A DNA stretch of 64,000 nucleotides from Vagococcus allomyrinae (GTDB lineage Bacteria > Bacillota > Bacilli > Lactobacillales > Vagococcaceae): positions 62,001 through 126,000 of the forward strand of contig NZ_JAEEGA010000003.1 of the NCBI RefSeq assembly GCF_017829975.1. Direction: 5' to 3'. A model generated the notes under the pieces. It was given only the letters and a program-made list of their open reading frames with translations, was not told the DNA's origin and did not search any database. The translations under genes were made by a program, and so were the position numbers. Positions 1 to 8,768 of this stretch are shown piece by piece (within the stretch, counting starts at the first letter, position 1; the number at the start of each line of letters is the position of its first letter).

Positions 1-801
1 CCATATATTGGACTGGAGAACTTAGAAGGCGTCCAAAAAGCCCTTCAAAAATACGATAAATATATCACCTATGAGATTGTCGCCTTTCCGCAACACGGTC
101 TATTGCGAGAGGGTGTCCCCCAATTAATGCGTGAGGCCTTGCGATCAGGGGCTACAATGGTCGGAGGACTGGACCCTGGTGGTATTGACAAGGCGGTTGA
201 GCGTTCGTTGGATGAAATCATGTCACTGGCAACGCTATTTGATGCTGATGTCGATATTCACCTTCACGACCGCGGACATTTAGGAACCTACACTTACAGT
301 AAGTGGTTGGATGTGGTCGCCGATAACCACTATCAAGGTCGGACCGCCATCAGTCACGGGTTTTCTTTAGGAGATGTTAGTCTCACTGAACAAGATGAAT
401 TAATCGCTCGCCTCAAAGAACAAGAAGTGGCCATTATGTCTACTATTCCTTTCGGCCAGTCTCACCAAATACCACCAATTGATCGTTTGCGCCAAGCAGG
501 GGTAAACGTCCACTTGGGATGCGACGGGTTTTACGATTCATGGAGCTCTTACGTTTCCAGCGATCTCTTAGAAAAACTGACGACCTTTTGCGAGCTTACC
601 GGAAAAATAACAGAAGATCAGTTAGCCGATTCACTTTCCTTAATCACTGACAGACCATTGCTAACCAAGGGCGAACTCACTTGGCCCTTAGTTGGTGATA
701 AGGCTGATTTTATTTTTATTGACGCCGCTGCAAGTGCTGAGGTGATAGCGCGCAAACCAGTTGACCGCTTGATCATGTTTAACGGTCACCTCCTTCACTA
801 A
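1..801 (+). CDS. Amidohydrolase, cytosine deaminase-like (5' end outside window)
   Basis: The frame is open from base 1, so the N-terminal part lies outside the window; a TTG at 103 is an internal codon, not the start. The visible 266 residues end in a TAA. They contain HLHDRGH, SHGFSLGD and a late HLGCDGF segment, matching the metal-binding His and Asp positions of the amidohydrolase superfamily, closest to the cytosine deaminase/atrazine chlorohydrolase branch. That branch hydrolyses amino groups from heterocycles in the cytosol. The first metal-binding HxH would be upstream and cannot be checked. It converges on selA across a shared terminator, so it is not part of the selenium operon. The exact substrate is unknown. 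Confidence 0.75.
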   Translation, partial: PYIGLENLEGVQKALQKYDKYITYEIVAFPQHGLLREGVPQLMREALRSGATMVGGLDPGGIDKAVERSLDEIMSLATLFDADVDIHLHDRGHLGTYTYSKWLDVVADNHYQGRTAISHGFSLGDVSLTEQDELIARLKEQEVAIMSTIPFGQSHQIPPIDRLRQAGVNVHLGCDGFYDSWSSYVSSDLLEKLTTFCELTGKITEDQLADSLSLITDRPLLTKGELTWPLVGDKADFIFIDAAASAEVIARKPVDRLIMFNGHLLH

Positions 802-864
802 ACGCAAACAAGCCGTTTAGCTCATCGGAGGAGACACGTCTAATGTCTCATATTTATGAAAACT

Positions 865-898
865 AAACGAGGGTGGGACGATCGTCCCACCCTCGTTT
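865..898. terminator. Bidirectional terminator
   Basis: This is a perfect 34-bp palindrome (16-bp arms around AT) with AAA on one side and TTT on the other. It separates the plus-strand amidohydrolase from the end of minus-strand selA and can serve both. Confidence 0.85.
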
Positions 899-908
899 TC
901 TGAGCAAA

Positions 909-2300
909 TTAAGCCCTTAAACAGGCAGCAAAGGCTGCCCCAATAAGAGGCATTTCAGCTTCAGCAATTGTTCGCACATCTAGTTGAACCTGATCCTCTT
1001 TTATCCTAACGATCACAGGCCTCTGGAAAGCTCTCAAAGCTTGTTCCAGTTTCTCAGCTGATAGTTGAGAGCTCTTACAGCTGACCAGCTTGGTCGCCAA
1101 TTTAACTCCCGGATACGAGCCACCTCCTACCTGAGAAAAACCCGCTTCAACACCAATTTCTAAAGGCAATTCACACGCTTCCAATGTCTGAACCAAGTCA
1201 AACGCTTTGCTTTCTAACGCTTCTGGCGAAAGACTCAGCAGGCGTAATGTCGGAATAGTTTTCATCAATGACTCTGGTTTTAAGTATTCCTTAATTGTCA
1301 ATTCTAAGGCGCTAAGCGTCATTTTATCCACCCGCAAAGCACGCGTCAATTGGTTCGTTTTCATCCGCTCAATATACTCTTTTTTACCGACGATAATGCC
1401 CGCTTGGGGCCCTCCTAACAACTTATCACCACTAAACGTAATAATATCACAGCCAGCTTGAACACAGGACATTACAGTTGGTTCATAGGGAAAACCCAAA
1501 GAGGTCAAATCCACCAATAAACCACTGCCCAAATCGTTCATCACAGGAATCTCGTGAGCCGCTCCTAATTTTGCCAATTCTTCCATGGAAACAGTCTCCG
1601 TGAAACCGATTACCTTATAATTGCTAGTATGGACTTTAAGAATCGCCCCAGTATTTTCATTGATCGCCTGCTCATAATCTCGTAAATGAGTTTTATTGGT
1701 CGTGCCTACCTCACGGATAATGCCACCACTTAAGGCAATAATGTCAGGAATTCTAAAAGAGCCGCCAATTTCAACCAACTCTCCTCGGGAAATGATGATT
1801 TCTTTTCCTTGAATAAATGTCTGCAAAGCCAAGAGAACAGCTGCCGCATTATTATTGACCACTAAGGCCGCTTCAGCTCCCGTCAATTTTAATAGATCTC
1901 TTTCTAAATGTTGATAGCGTGACCCACGAGAGCCCTTGGCTAAATCATACTCCAAATTGGAGTAGCCAAAAGCTATCTCAGTCAACTGATTCTGAATAAC
2001 TGGCGCCAACTGCGCCCGTCCTAAATTAGTGTGAAGCACAACCCCTGTGCCATTGATCACCCCTCGTAAATGGGGGGCCTGAGCTTTCTGACAGCGTTCT
2101 TTGATCGGCAGGATAAAACTCGCACTTCCGACCTCAACGCCTTCAACACCTGACAGTAGCAACTGACGGCGATGGTCAATCTCTGTCTGGGCCGCTTGTT
2201 TAACTAAAGTTCTACCATAGCTACTAATGACCTCTTGCAACTCGTCAGCTGACAAAAGCAAATCTATTTTGGGCAGGCGACTTAAACTGGTTTTATTCAT
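909..2300 (-). CDS. selA: L-seryl-tRNA(Sec) selenium transferase
   Basis: SelA is a cytosolic PLP enzyme that turns Ser-tRNA(Sec) into Sec-tRNA(Sec) using selenophosphate. The 463-residue product has the usual family length. It carries GVVLHTNLGRA, a glycine/asparagine-rich cofactor region (VVNNNAAAV) and the PLP lysine in FSGDKLLGGPQAG. I start it at the ATG at 2300, which has GGAAGGAG upstream; the longer frame reaching 2330 would run back into the preceding gene without a ribosome site. The start overlaps the 3' end of the DUF3343 gene by 8 bases, so the two are translationally coupled. It is the last gene of the selD-yedF-DUF3343-selA operon. Confidence 0.96.
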   Translation of the reverse strand: MNKTSLSRLPKIDLLLSADELQEVISSYGRTLVKQAAQTEIDHRRQLLLSGVEGVEVGSASFILPIKERCQKAQAPHLRGVINGTGVVLHTNLGRAQLAPVIQNQLTEIAFGYSNLEYDLAKGSRGSRYQHLERDLLKLTGAEAALVVNNNAAAVLLALQTFIQGKEIIISRGELVEIGGSFRIPDIIALSGGIIREVGTTNKTHLRDYEQAINENTGAILKVHTSNYKVIGFTETVSMEELAKLGAAHEIPVMNDLGSGLLVDLTSLGFPYEPTVMSCVQAGCDIITFSGDKLLGGPQAGIIVGKKEYIERMKTNQLTRALRVDKMTLSALELTIKEYLKPESLMKTIPTLRLLSLSPEALESKAFDLVQTLEACELPLEIGVEAGFSQVGGGSYPGVKLATKLVSCKSSQLSAEKLEQALRAFQRPVIVRIKEDQVQLDVRTIAEAEMPLIGAAFAACLRA

Positions 2301-2568
2301 TAAGGACTCCTTCCATCTGACAGCGTACATATGTTTTAAGCTTCTGTTGATCGATCACGATTTGATACATATCAACCTGCTGATTATTCTTCCTAAGATG
2401 CTGAACAATGCTCGCAAGAGAGCTTTCATTAAATTTTAACGCTAGACCACAGCTAGCAGCAATCGACTCAGGCGTTGGGATCAAACGGGCATTTAACTGG
2501 GCTTCTTTAATCCACAATTCCACTTCCATCGCTTGATGTGTCGAATTAAAAGCGACAAGGTAGTCCAT
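2293..2568 (-). CDS. DUF3343 family putative Se/S carrier protein
   Basis: This small protein of 91 residues belongs to the DUF3343 family, which recurs beside yedF and selD in selenium-using bacteria. Its one clear functional residue is a Cys in ASCGLALKF, about residue 40, the likely attachment point for a sulfur or selenium atom in this family. It has no signal peptide or membrane segment. A GGAAGGAG site precedes the ATG. The gene lies 17 bases after yedF and overlaps selA. Carrying selenium to or from SelD is the usual proposal for such proteins. The family assignment is firm and the function is inferred from context. Confidence 0.82.
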   Translation of the reverse strand: MDYLVAFNSTHQAMEVELWIKEAQLNARLIPTPESIAASCGLALKFNESSLASIVQHLRKNNQQVDMYQIVIDQQKLKTYVRCQMEGVLNE

Positions 2569-2585
2569 CTTCCATTCTCCTTCCT

Positions 2586-3176
2586 CTACGGCTTAACTAT
2601 CCGTGACGCTTCACGCATCATCTCAATGATCCGATACATATTGGTGATCTCGCCAACGCCAACTTGATCCGTCAGACCATAATAATCAGTACAAGCGCCA
2701 CAAGCATAAACTTCAACACCAGCCTTAGCCAAGATGGTTAAATCTTCAAAAGATTCTGATGTTGGCACGGCGAATTGAACACCACCGTTATACATAATCA
2801 CGCGACTCGGCAAACGATCTTGTTCCGTCAAGGCGTATATGAAGCCTTTCAGTAAGGTTGCTCCTAACTGATCATCACCACGCCCCATGACATTTGCATC
2901 AATCACCACGATATAAGCCTCTTCCTCTAATGAGGCACCTTGATCATTCATCGACTTAGGATTAAGGTCAGTCTTGCTAATCACAACTGAATACTCTTGG
3001 GGTGCCAGTTGTTTAGTGAAATAGCCATACCCTTTTTGCTCTGCCATTTTCTTTAAGTTTTGAGTGGCGATCTCATTGTCGACTTTAATTTCAATCGTAT
3101 CATGTTCAGCCAAGGCTTTTTTTGCCTTAATGACAGGCAGTGGGCAAGCCTCGCCTAATGCATTTATTTTTTCCAT
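2586..3176 (-). CDS. yedF: Sulfurtransferase-like selenium metabolism protein YedF
   Basis: This 196-residue cytosolic protein has two parts. Residues 1-75 form a TusA/SirA-like domain with the family Cys in GEACPLPVIKAKKAL. The rest is a DsrE-like domain with a Cys-x-x-Cys in YACGACTDYYG. The layout and length match the YedF family that tracks with selenium use, so a role in sulfur/selenium relay is likely, although the family's exact reaction is not settled. The ATG at 3176 has GGGAGGAA upstream; a longer frame to 3233 would overlap selD and has no such site. It lies 22 bases after selD and 17 before the DUF3343 gene. Confidence 0.9.
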   Translation of the reverse strand: MEKINALGEACPLPVIKAKKALAEHDTIEIKVDNEIATQNLKKMAEQKGYGYFTKQLAPQEYSVVISKTDLNPKSMNDQGASLEEEAYIVVIDANVMGRGDDQLGATLLKGFIYALTEQDRLPSRVIMYNGGVQFAVPTSESFEDLTILAKAGVEVYACGACTDYYGLTDQVGVGEITNMYRIIEMMREASRIVKP

Positions 3177-3198
3177 GTCTATTCCTCCCAATCTTATT

Positions 3199-4227
3199 CT
3201 ACTTAATATAAATCGTCTTTGCCTGACGCTCAATCACTTTCCCGATAATCGCTCCCTTAAGCCCATTTTGAGCCATTTCAGCCACTAACTGCGCCGCTTC
3301 ATCGGCAGGCAAGCTGACGAGCAACCCACCAGAGGTCTGGGGATCAAACAAAATTTCTTCAAGCGCAAAATCATCACACTGAAACTCAAGTTGATCGCTC
3401 AAATAATTACGATTTCGTTGACCACCAGCCGTGATCAAAAACTCTTTTGCGCAACGGTAAGCCTCTTCGATATATGGTAATTGGGACACCTCTATCACAG
3501 CCGAACACGCTTCATTCATCATTTCAACCAAATGCCCCAACAAACCGAAGCCCGTCACATCTGTACAACCGTGAACTTCCCGTTGGCGGATCAGCTCTGC
3601 GGCCTTTTTGTTGAGCGTCGTCATCGATTCAACCGCTTCTTGAAAGGCACTTTCCGTCGTTTCAGCCACACTAAAAGCCGTGGTGATGATCCCAACGCCA
3701 AGTGGTTTAGTCAACACCAAAACATCACCGACCTGAGACTCATTATTTTTGAGAATTTTATCCGGATGGACCGTTCCCGTGACAGACAAACCATATTTAG
3801 GTGTTGAATCATGAATGGAATGACCACCTACTAAAATAGCCCCAGCTTCAGCGACCTTTTCTGACCCACCTCGTAAAATTTCACCTAATATCTCAATATC
3901 CAACTCTTCAGGAAAACAGACGATGTTCATGGCTGACAAAACATCGCCACCCATTGCATATACATCACTTAAGGCATTTGTCGCCGCAATTTTGCCAAAA
4001 AGATAAGGGTCGCTGACCATTGTCGGGAAAAAATCCAACGTCTGAATGAGCGCCATCTCATCACTGATCTTAATAACCCCCGCGTCATCTGTTGAATCAA
4101 AACCAACCAACAGCCGCGGATCCTCGTTTTTAGGTAATTTTCCCAACAAACCGGAAAGATTCCCAGGCCCGATTTTAGCGTTACAGCCGCCACAGATAAA
4201 TAATTTACCAAATTCTTCATTTGCCAT
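3199..4227 (-). CDS. selD: Selenide, water dikinase
   Basis: SelD makes selenophosphate from selenide and ATP, the selenium donor for SelA. The product is 342 residues, the normal size. The N-terminus has the glycine-rich [11 protein letters not shown] segment, where the active-site residue is Cys and not Sec and the following Lys is kept. [13 protein letters not shown] follows (ATP and metal binding), then the AIRS-type GGHSIHD and [11 protein letters not shown] motifs and [11 protein letters not shown] near the C-terminus. I use the ATG at 4227, which has AGAGGTGA just upstream, and not the extended frame to 4293. It is first gene of the selD-yedF-DUF3343-selA operon and diverges from tRNA-Sec. 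Confidence 0.96.
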   Translation of the reverse strand: MANEEFGKLFICGGCNAKIGPGNLSGLLGKLPKNEDPRLLVGFDSTDDAGVIKISDEMALIQTLDFFPTMVSDPYLFGKIAATNALSDVYAMGGDVLSAMNIVCFPEELDIEILGEILRGGSEKVAEAGAILVGGHSIHDSTPKYGLSVTGTVHPDKILKNNESQVGDVLVLTKPLGVGIITTAFSVAETTESAFQEAVESMTTLNKKAAELIRQREVHGCTDVTGFGLLGHLVEMMNEACSAVIEVSQLPYIEEAYRCAKEFLITAGGQRNRNYLSDQLEFQCDDFALEEILFDPQTSGGLLVSLPADEAAQLVAEMAQNGLKGAIIGKVIERQAKTIYIK

Positions 4228-4361
4228 TCTTTTCACCTCTATATTTATTACAACACCATATTTGGTGTAAATTCTTTGTTCAAACTTGATCAACTAGCGG
4301 CTAAAACCGCCTTTAGATTCTCAATTGACCTGTTTATTTCCCAAGAAATAGAAATAGCCAA

Positions 4362-4391
4362 TTGACTCCTCCCCATCATCTATGCTAATAT
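4362..4391 (+). promoter_or_regulatory. tRNA-Sec promoter
   Basis: TTGACT (4362-4367) and TAATAT (4386-4391) are 18 bases apart, with a TG one base before the -10 box. The expected start is about 4398, the first base of the tRNA, so the transcript may need little or no 5' trimming. Confidence 0.75.
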
Positions 4392-4397
4392 ATTTGT

Positions 4398-4494
4398 GGG
4401 AGTGGATGGGTTCTGGTGTTCCTTGCGGTCTTCAAAACCGTTTTGAGGGGTTAGTAGCTTCTTAGGTGGGTTCGATTCCCACACATTCCCGCCA
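4398..4494 (+). tRNA. selC: tRNA-Sec (anticodon UCA)
   Basis: This 97-base gene ends in an encoded CCA (4492-4494). The anticodon UCA is at 4432-4434 in the loop CTTCAAA, and it reads UGA. It has a long variable arm, the T stem GTGGG/CCCAC around TTCGATT, and a discriminator G, all typical of bacterial tRNA-Sec. The acceptor pairs as seven bases (GGGAGTG with CATTCCC, one G-U); the eighth pair expected in bacterial tRNA-Sec would be G-A here, and I could not draw a fully paired six-base D stem. It lies between selD and selB but on the opposite strand, with its own promoter and terminator. Confidence 0.93.
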
Positions 4495-4561
4495 ATTGAT
4501 AATAAATGATCAATCTTTTGGCGCCAAACCAAAACGAATCATGTCAATAATTCAAATTAAG

Positions 4562-4591
4562 ACGTTCCTCCATGACTGGAGGACGTTTTTT
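4562..4591 (+). terminator. tRNA-Sec terminator
   Basis: The arms ACGT(T)CCTCCA and TGGAGGACGT (one bulged T) are followed by a run of T on the plus strand. This fits the end of the tRNA-Sec transcript. The remaining bases to 4740 show nothing else clear. Confidence 0.75.
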
Positions 4592-4740
4592 CGCTCTATA
4601 GGAAAGCATAAAACTTTCTCTATATCGTAGATTGGATCCAGCTTCACGCCTCGTTCAGTTTTTCTTACTTATAAATGGACTGTCATAAATAAGCATTTAA
4701 ACGAATCACCCTCTGGTACACCTTCAATGAAGATCACCAA

Positions 4741-6627
4741 TTAACGGTCACTCAATACTCTGACACTTTCTACCCTTTTAGTCAATAATTGCTTATCAAA
4801 ATATTCTAAAATTAACATAGAAGCTTTACGACTAGATTCTGTCTGATTTCTAAAATCAGCTAAAGTCATTTCACCCTGATCATCGATTATTTCTTTGACA
4901 ATTTGGTAAGCTTGGTCCAAATAAGTTTTAGCGATAACATATTCATGAGTTAAATATACAACCTCAGAATCTACTAATAATTCCATCACCTCTTGGGCAT
5001 TTTGATTGCCCTCAAGAAGTTCTGCTGCTTTTAAAGGCACAAATTGACTTTTGAGCACCGCCGCTAAAATCCGTTCTTTCTCCTTTTGGTGATAAGAATT
5101 TAAGACAATTTCAAAATTGGGATCTCCAATACCGTGTTCCGATAAGATGATTTTCTGTCTATTTGTCAACTCGCCCAACAGCAAATCTAATTGGCGATGA
5201 TTGACAGCAAGCTGAATCTTAGAACGAAACTCTTCAAGAGGCATCCAACGACGAAGGCGGTTATCTTTGTGATAGCGTGTCAAAACATCCAAAGCTAGGC
5301 TCGCTACCTTTGTAAAACTGCTTGTGGTAAGGTAAAAGTCTCCTATTTGGATAACCAATTCTCCCTTGACTAACTCTTCCAGTAATTGGGTGACGTTTGA
5401 TTCTTCCAGTGATAAATACTGACTGATCTCACTCACTTTTGTTAGTGGCTCTTGTTTATTATTAAGGAAATCCAGAACTAAGTCCTGTAAACTCCCTTGG
5501 TCCTTGATCGTCAGGCTCTCCACCACTTCATCTTTGAAGCGTCGATGCTTTTGCGGGTTGCTATCCAAAACCACACCACCACCAATCGTCACAACTGGCG
5601 AATACCCTCTAATGATAAAACGATCCCCTTGCTTGACAGCTAACTGTTCTTCCAAACGAAACTGGACAAACCCTTCGGCTCCAGCTTGAAGGGCCTCGAT
5701 CCCGATCGGGACAATCCGCGCCATAACTTCTTGAGTTCCAATTAAAAGGCGCACCCGCTCCCACAGTCCAATCCCTGCTTCATGTCGTTCCAAGCACTTA
5801 ACTTTACCATCAAGCATCCAAGCCAAACTCAAATTATCGGCAACTGTCAAAACGTCTCCTCGACTAATATCAGTCACTTTCAAGTTACTTAAATTTAAAG
5901 CTGTCCGTTGACCAGCTACGGCTGATTTAACGTCTTGCTCATGAACCTGAATGTTTCGAATTTTAACTTTTTGATAGCTAGGCAAACACAGCAGTTCATC
6001 CCCGGTAGCTAAGCTTCCTTCAATTAAGGTTCCAGTTACCACCGTTCCAAATCCCTTAACAGAGAATACCCGATCCACATTCAAACGAGCTGGAAGGGAC
6101 TGTTTATTAAAATTGACCTGCTGAGCCATGGTTTCAATGGCAAGCTTTAATGCCTCAATCCCAACGCCAGATAAGGCATCTGTTTCAATGATCTCCGCCT
6201 CCTCCAAGGGAGTGCCACTCAGCTGTTCTCTAATATCAGCAACAACCAACTCTTTCATCTCTTCTTCAACGGTTGCTACCTTCGTTAAAACGATAATAAA
6301 CTCCGTAATCCCTAATAAAGTCAAAATATCAATGTGTTCTTTGGTCTGAGGCATAATCCCTTCATTAGCATCAATCACCAATAAAACCAAATTGATGCCC
6401 GGCAAGCCCGCAATCATATTTTTAACGAATTTTTCATGACCAGGCACATCAACCACACCAACCCGCTGTTGATTCGGCAAATCCAAATAAGCGAACCCCA
6501 AATTAATGGATAGCCCTCTTTTTCGTTCCTCTTTAGTTGTATCTGTTTCAATTCCAGTCAAAGCCTTAATCAAGGTGGTTTTTCCATGATCAATATGACC
6601 GGCTGTTCCGACTACCAGATGTGTCAT
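4741..6627 (-). CDS. selB: Selenocysteine-specific elongation factor SelB
   Basis: SelB is a GTPase that carries Sec-tRNA(Sec) to ribosomes paused at a UGA beside a SECIS hairpin. The 628-residue product starts MTHLVVGTAGHIDHGKT, giving the G1 motif at once, followed by DVPGHEKFVKN (G3) and LTKV (G4 region). EF-Tu-like beta-barrel domains then include FSVKGFGTVVTGT, and the last 250 or so residues form the winged-helix region that binds SECIS RNA. I prefer ATG 6627 (AGGTG upstream, and it matches the usual SelB N-terminus) to the GTG at 6636. It is transcribed toward tRNA-Sec and lies downstream of the prd cluster and the TauE gene. Confidence 0.95.
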   Translation of the reverse strand: MTHLVVGTAGHIDHGKTTLIKALTGIETDTTKEERKRGLSINLGFAYLDLPNQQRVGVVDVPGHEKFVKNMIAGLPGINLVLLVIDANEGIMPQTKEHIDILTLLGITEFIIVLTKVATVEEEMKELVVADIREQLSGTPLEEAEIIETDALSGVGIEALKLAIETMAQQVNFNKQSLPARLNVDRVFSVKGFGTVVTGTLIEGSLATGDELLCLPSYQKVKIRNIQVHEQDVKSAVAGQRTALNLSNLKVTDISRGDVLTVADNLSLAWMLDGKVKCLERHEAGIGLWERVRLLIGTQEVMARIVPIGIEALQAGAEGFVQFRLEEQLAVKQGDRFIIRGYSPVVTIGGGVVLDSNPQKHRRFKDEVVESLTIKDQGSLQDLVLDFLNNKQEPLTKVSEISQYLSLEESNVTQLLEELVKGELVIQIGDFYLTTSSFTKVASLALDVLTRYHKDNRLRRWMPLEEFRSKIQLAVNHRQLDLLLGELTNRQKIILSEHGIGDPNFEIVLNSYHQKEKERILAAVLKSQFVPLKAAELLEGNQNAQEVMELLVDSEVVYLTHEYVIAKTYLDQAYQIVKEIIDDQGEMTLADFRNQTESSRKASMLILEYFDKQLLTKRVESVRVLSDR

Positions 6628-6662
6628 CGTTGTCACCTACTCCCCTTTTTTTCCAAAATAAA

Positions 6663-6767
6663 AGCTTCGCAAATCAGCCTAGCACTCAAGGTTCAGGCTG
6701 ACTTGCGAAGCTGCATTGGATCCAGCTCTCCGCTTTTGGTCATTTTCACAAACGATAAAAAGCGGAG
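6663..6767. other. Two large hairpins between tauE and selB
   Basis: The first has 18-base arms at 6663-6680 and 6695-6712 with one mismatch. The second has 10-base arms, CTCCGCTTTT at 6728-6737 and AAAAGCGGAG at 6758-6767. Neither ends in a long T run on the minus strand. They may separate selB from the prd message partly, or mark a processing site; that is inference. Confidence 0.5.
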
Positions 6768-6781
6768 GCTAGACGCTATCA

Positions 6782-7669
6782 TTAACTTTCAGCTAAAACC
6801 GGTTTGGTTTTCAATGCTTTTAGGAACATTGAAACCCCTGTATACATAACGACTGCAACAATAATCCAAGTTAGCACATCTAAGTTTAAACCTGTTACAA
6901 ATTTAGCTGCAATTATTACCCCTATTGTACCACCAACGATGATCCCAAGGGAAGTTTTCCGAGAATATTTACCGGCTTTAACGAATTCACCACTTGCTAC
7001 TGGCATCAGACCAGCACAAGAGCCCATCATGATTGGCATAGCCACAATTGGACTCATCCCTAACATGTAAACCATGGCCATACAAGGAGCATACAACCCA
7101 ACACCAACGGTCATCAAAGCACCAAAAATAAAATTACCGACAATTCCGATAATCAAAGCGCCACCAGATAGACCAAGGGCAGTATTCCCTTCACCTAACA
7201 TCGCTAACATACCTAATTGTTTCAAAGCCATCAAGATAGCTGTTACAACTAAAGCAATTCCCATGACTAATTGAATATTGCGCTCTGGCAATTTAGTAAC
7301 CGTCTTAGAACCAATCCAAGACCCAACAATCGCCGCCACAATCAATGAAAACAACGTCAATGGTTCAACTTTTACGACTGTAATAAAGATAAAGGCTTCA
7401 ATCATAACTGGAATCGTATGAGAAACATTTAAAGTTCCCGGTAACAAATCGTCTGATTTCAAAGACTTAAATATTTTAAACAACAAGGTGGTGGGAGCAA
7501 AACTACCAATACCAAGCGTGTCCAGAAAATCCGTTACAAATCCAATACCTGCTGAAATGACAAAGTTGCCTTCTCCTAAATCAGCTCGATGCTCGTAAAT
7601 ATCTTTCCCGAAAATAACCAGGTAATACGCCAACAAGAGCCCTAAGCCCGTTAATAAAATAGTTACCAT
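6782..7669 (-). CDS. TauE/SafE (TSUP) family membrane permease
   Basis: This 295-residue integral membrane protein is rich in hydrophobic stretches, and several segments with the Gly-rich, Pro-containing repeats of the TauE/SafE family (for example IGFVTDFLDTLGIGSFAPTT and GSCAGLMPVASGEF) lie in each half. Family members move sulfite, sulfonates or similar anions across the cytoplasmic membrane. It starts at an ATG with GAGGAGAA upstream, 25 bases after prdF, and selB follows, so it belongs with the prd/selenium genes. A selenium or sulfur oxyanion, or a proline-fermentation product, is a plausible cargo, but nothing in the sequence decides. Confidence 0.82.
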   Translation of the reverse strand: MVTILLTGLGLLLAYYLVIFGKDIYEHRADLGEGNFVISAGIGFVTDFLDTLGIGSFAPTTLLFKIFKSLKSDDLLPGTLNVSHTIPVMIEAFIFITVVKVEPLTLFSLIVAAIVGSWIGSKTVTKLPERNIQLVMGIALVVTAILMALKQLGMLAMLGEGNTALGLSGGALIIGIVGNFIFGALMTVGVGLYAPCMAMVYMLGMSPIVAMPIMMGSCAGLMPVASGEFVKAGKYSRKTSLGIIVGGTIGVIIAAKFVTGLNLDVLTWIIVAVVMYTGVSMFLKALKTKPVLAES

Positions 7670-7693
7670 TGTTTTTTCTCCTCTTTCCTTTGC

Positions 7694-8710
7694 CTATTGC
7701 AAAACAAATCCGTGTTTAAGGGGGTCTTCGGGATCGATTAAGAAACTATTAAAACCAGTGATATAAGCTGACCCACTGACATTTGGAATAACCGCATCAA
7801 AATCAGCCACTTTTGCTTCTTTGACCACTTTCCCTTTAAACAAGGTTCCTAAGATACTTTCATAGACAAAGGCTTCACCAATTTTAAGTTCTCCTCTGGC
7901 ATATAACGTCGCTAGTTTGGCGCTGGTTCCCGTTCCACAAGGCGAGCGGTCAACTTGCCCATCTCCAAAAATAACCACATTTTTATAAGTTGCCTCCGGG
8001 TGGCTTGGGGCATCGTAAAATTCAACTAAGTCGACGGTTTTAATATGAGCCATCGTTGGATGTTGAATCTCGATTTGCTCATTGATGGCATCCCGTAATT
8101 GAATGCCAATTTTAGAAAACTTAGAAGCATTTTTCGGTTCAATCGTTAACCCAATTTCACTTGAGCGAATAATCGCAAAGAAACTTCCCCCAAAGGAAAT
8201 ATCGAAGGTGACTTTACCAAAACCTTCTAGGTCAATTGTCTGATCTTTTTTATAGAGAAACGCTTCCACGTTATCAAATGATACCTCTTCCACGGAACCA
8301 CTTGTCCCATGATGAGCCACCGCCCTGACAATTCCCGCAGGCGTTTCCAAGACGACTTTTGTTTCCTTGGCATCAGGATCGGATTCCACCATCCCGGTTT
8401 CAACTGCAGCCGTCACAGCCGCAATCGTATTGTGGCCACACATATTCAAATAGCCACCAGCATCCATAAAGATAATACCAAAATCGGCTTCTTCAACTGT
8501 TGGTTCTAAAATAAAGGCACCAAACATCTCATTATGGCCTCGAGGTTCATGCATTAACGCCGTTCTTAAGTAATCAGAATGGTCAATTAAATATTGTTTT
8601 TTATCAGCCATGGTTTTCCCAGGAAATTTAGGGATACCACCAGTAATTAAACGAGCGGCTTCACCAGCTGTATGCGTGTCAATTGCTGAAATCATTTTTG
8701 ATACTTTCAT
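7694..8710 (-). CDS. prdF: Proline racemase
   Basis: PrdF interconverts L- and D-proline without a cofactor, supplying the D-isomer used by the reductase. The 338-residue product has both catalytic cysteines: MCGHNTIAA in the first half and DRSPCGTGTSAKLA in the second. IDTHTAGEA at the N-terminus and DISFGGSFFAI in the middle are also typical. Overall it reads like the clostridial proline racemase more than the hydroxyproline epimerase. The ATG at 8710 has AAGGAGG upstream. It follows prdE by 58 bases and precedes tauE, ending the prd enzyme genes. It is a cytosolic protein. Confidence 0.92.
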   Translation of the reverse strand: MKVSKMISAIDTHTAGEAARLITGGIPKFPGKTMADKKQYLIDHSDYLRTALMHEPRGHNEMFGAFILEPTVEEADFGIIFMDAGGYLNMCGHNTIAAVTAAVETGMVESDPDAKETKVVLETPAGIVRAVAHHGTSGSVEEVSFDNVEAFLYKKDQTIDLEGFGKVTFDISFGGSFFAIIRSSEIGLTIEPKNASKFSKIGIQLRDAINEQIEIQHPTMAHIKTVDLVEFYDAPSHPEATYKNVVIFGDGQVDRSPCGTGTSAKLATLYARGELKIGEAFVYESILGTLFKGKVVKEAKVADFDAVIPNVSGSAYITGFNSFLIDPEDPLKHGFVLQ

Positions 8711-8768
8711 TAATATTGCCTCCTTAAGTTTTTTCATGTTAACAAATGAGCAAGAATAACTAAACTAC

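Noticed and set aside
103-801. TTG at 103 as the start of the amidohydrolase
   Set aside because: The frame is open to base 1 with family-like sequence (VAFPQHGLL) before the TTG.
4604-4650. Short similarity between 4604-4650 and 38560-38610 (TTCTCTA-ATCGT then CTTCACG)
   Set aside because: Only partial matches without structure; too weak to call a repeat family by eye.
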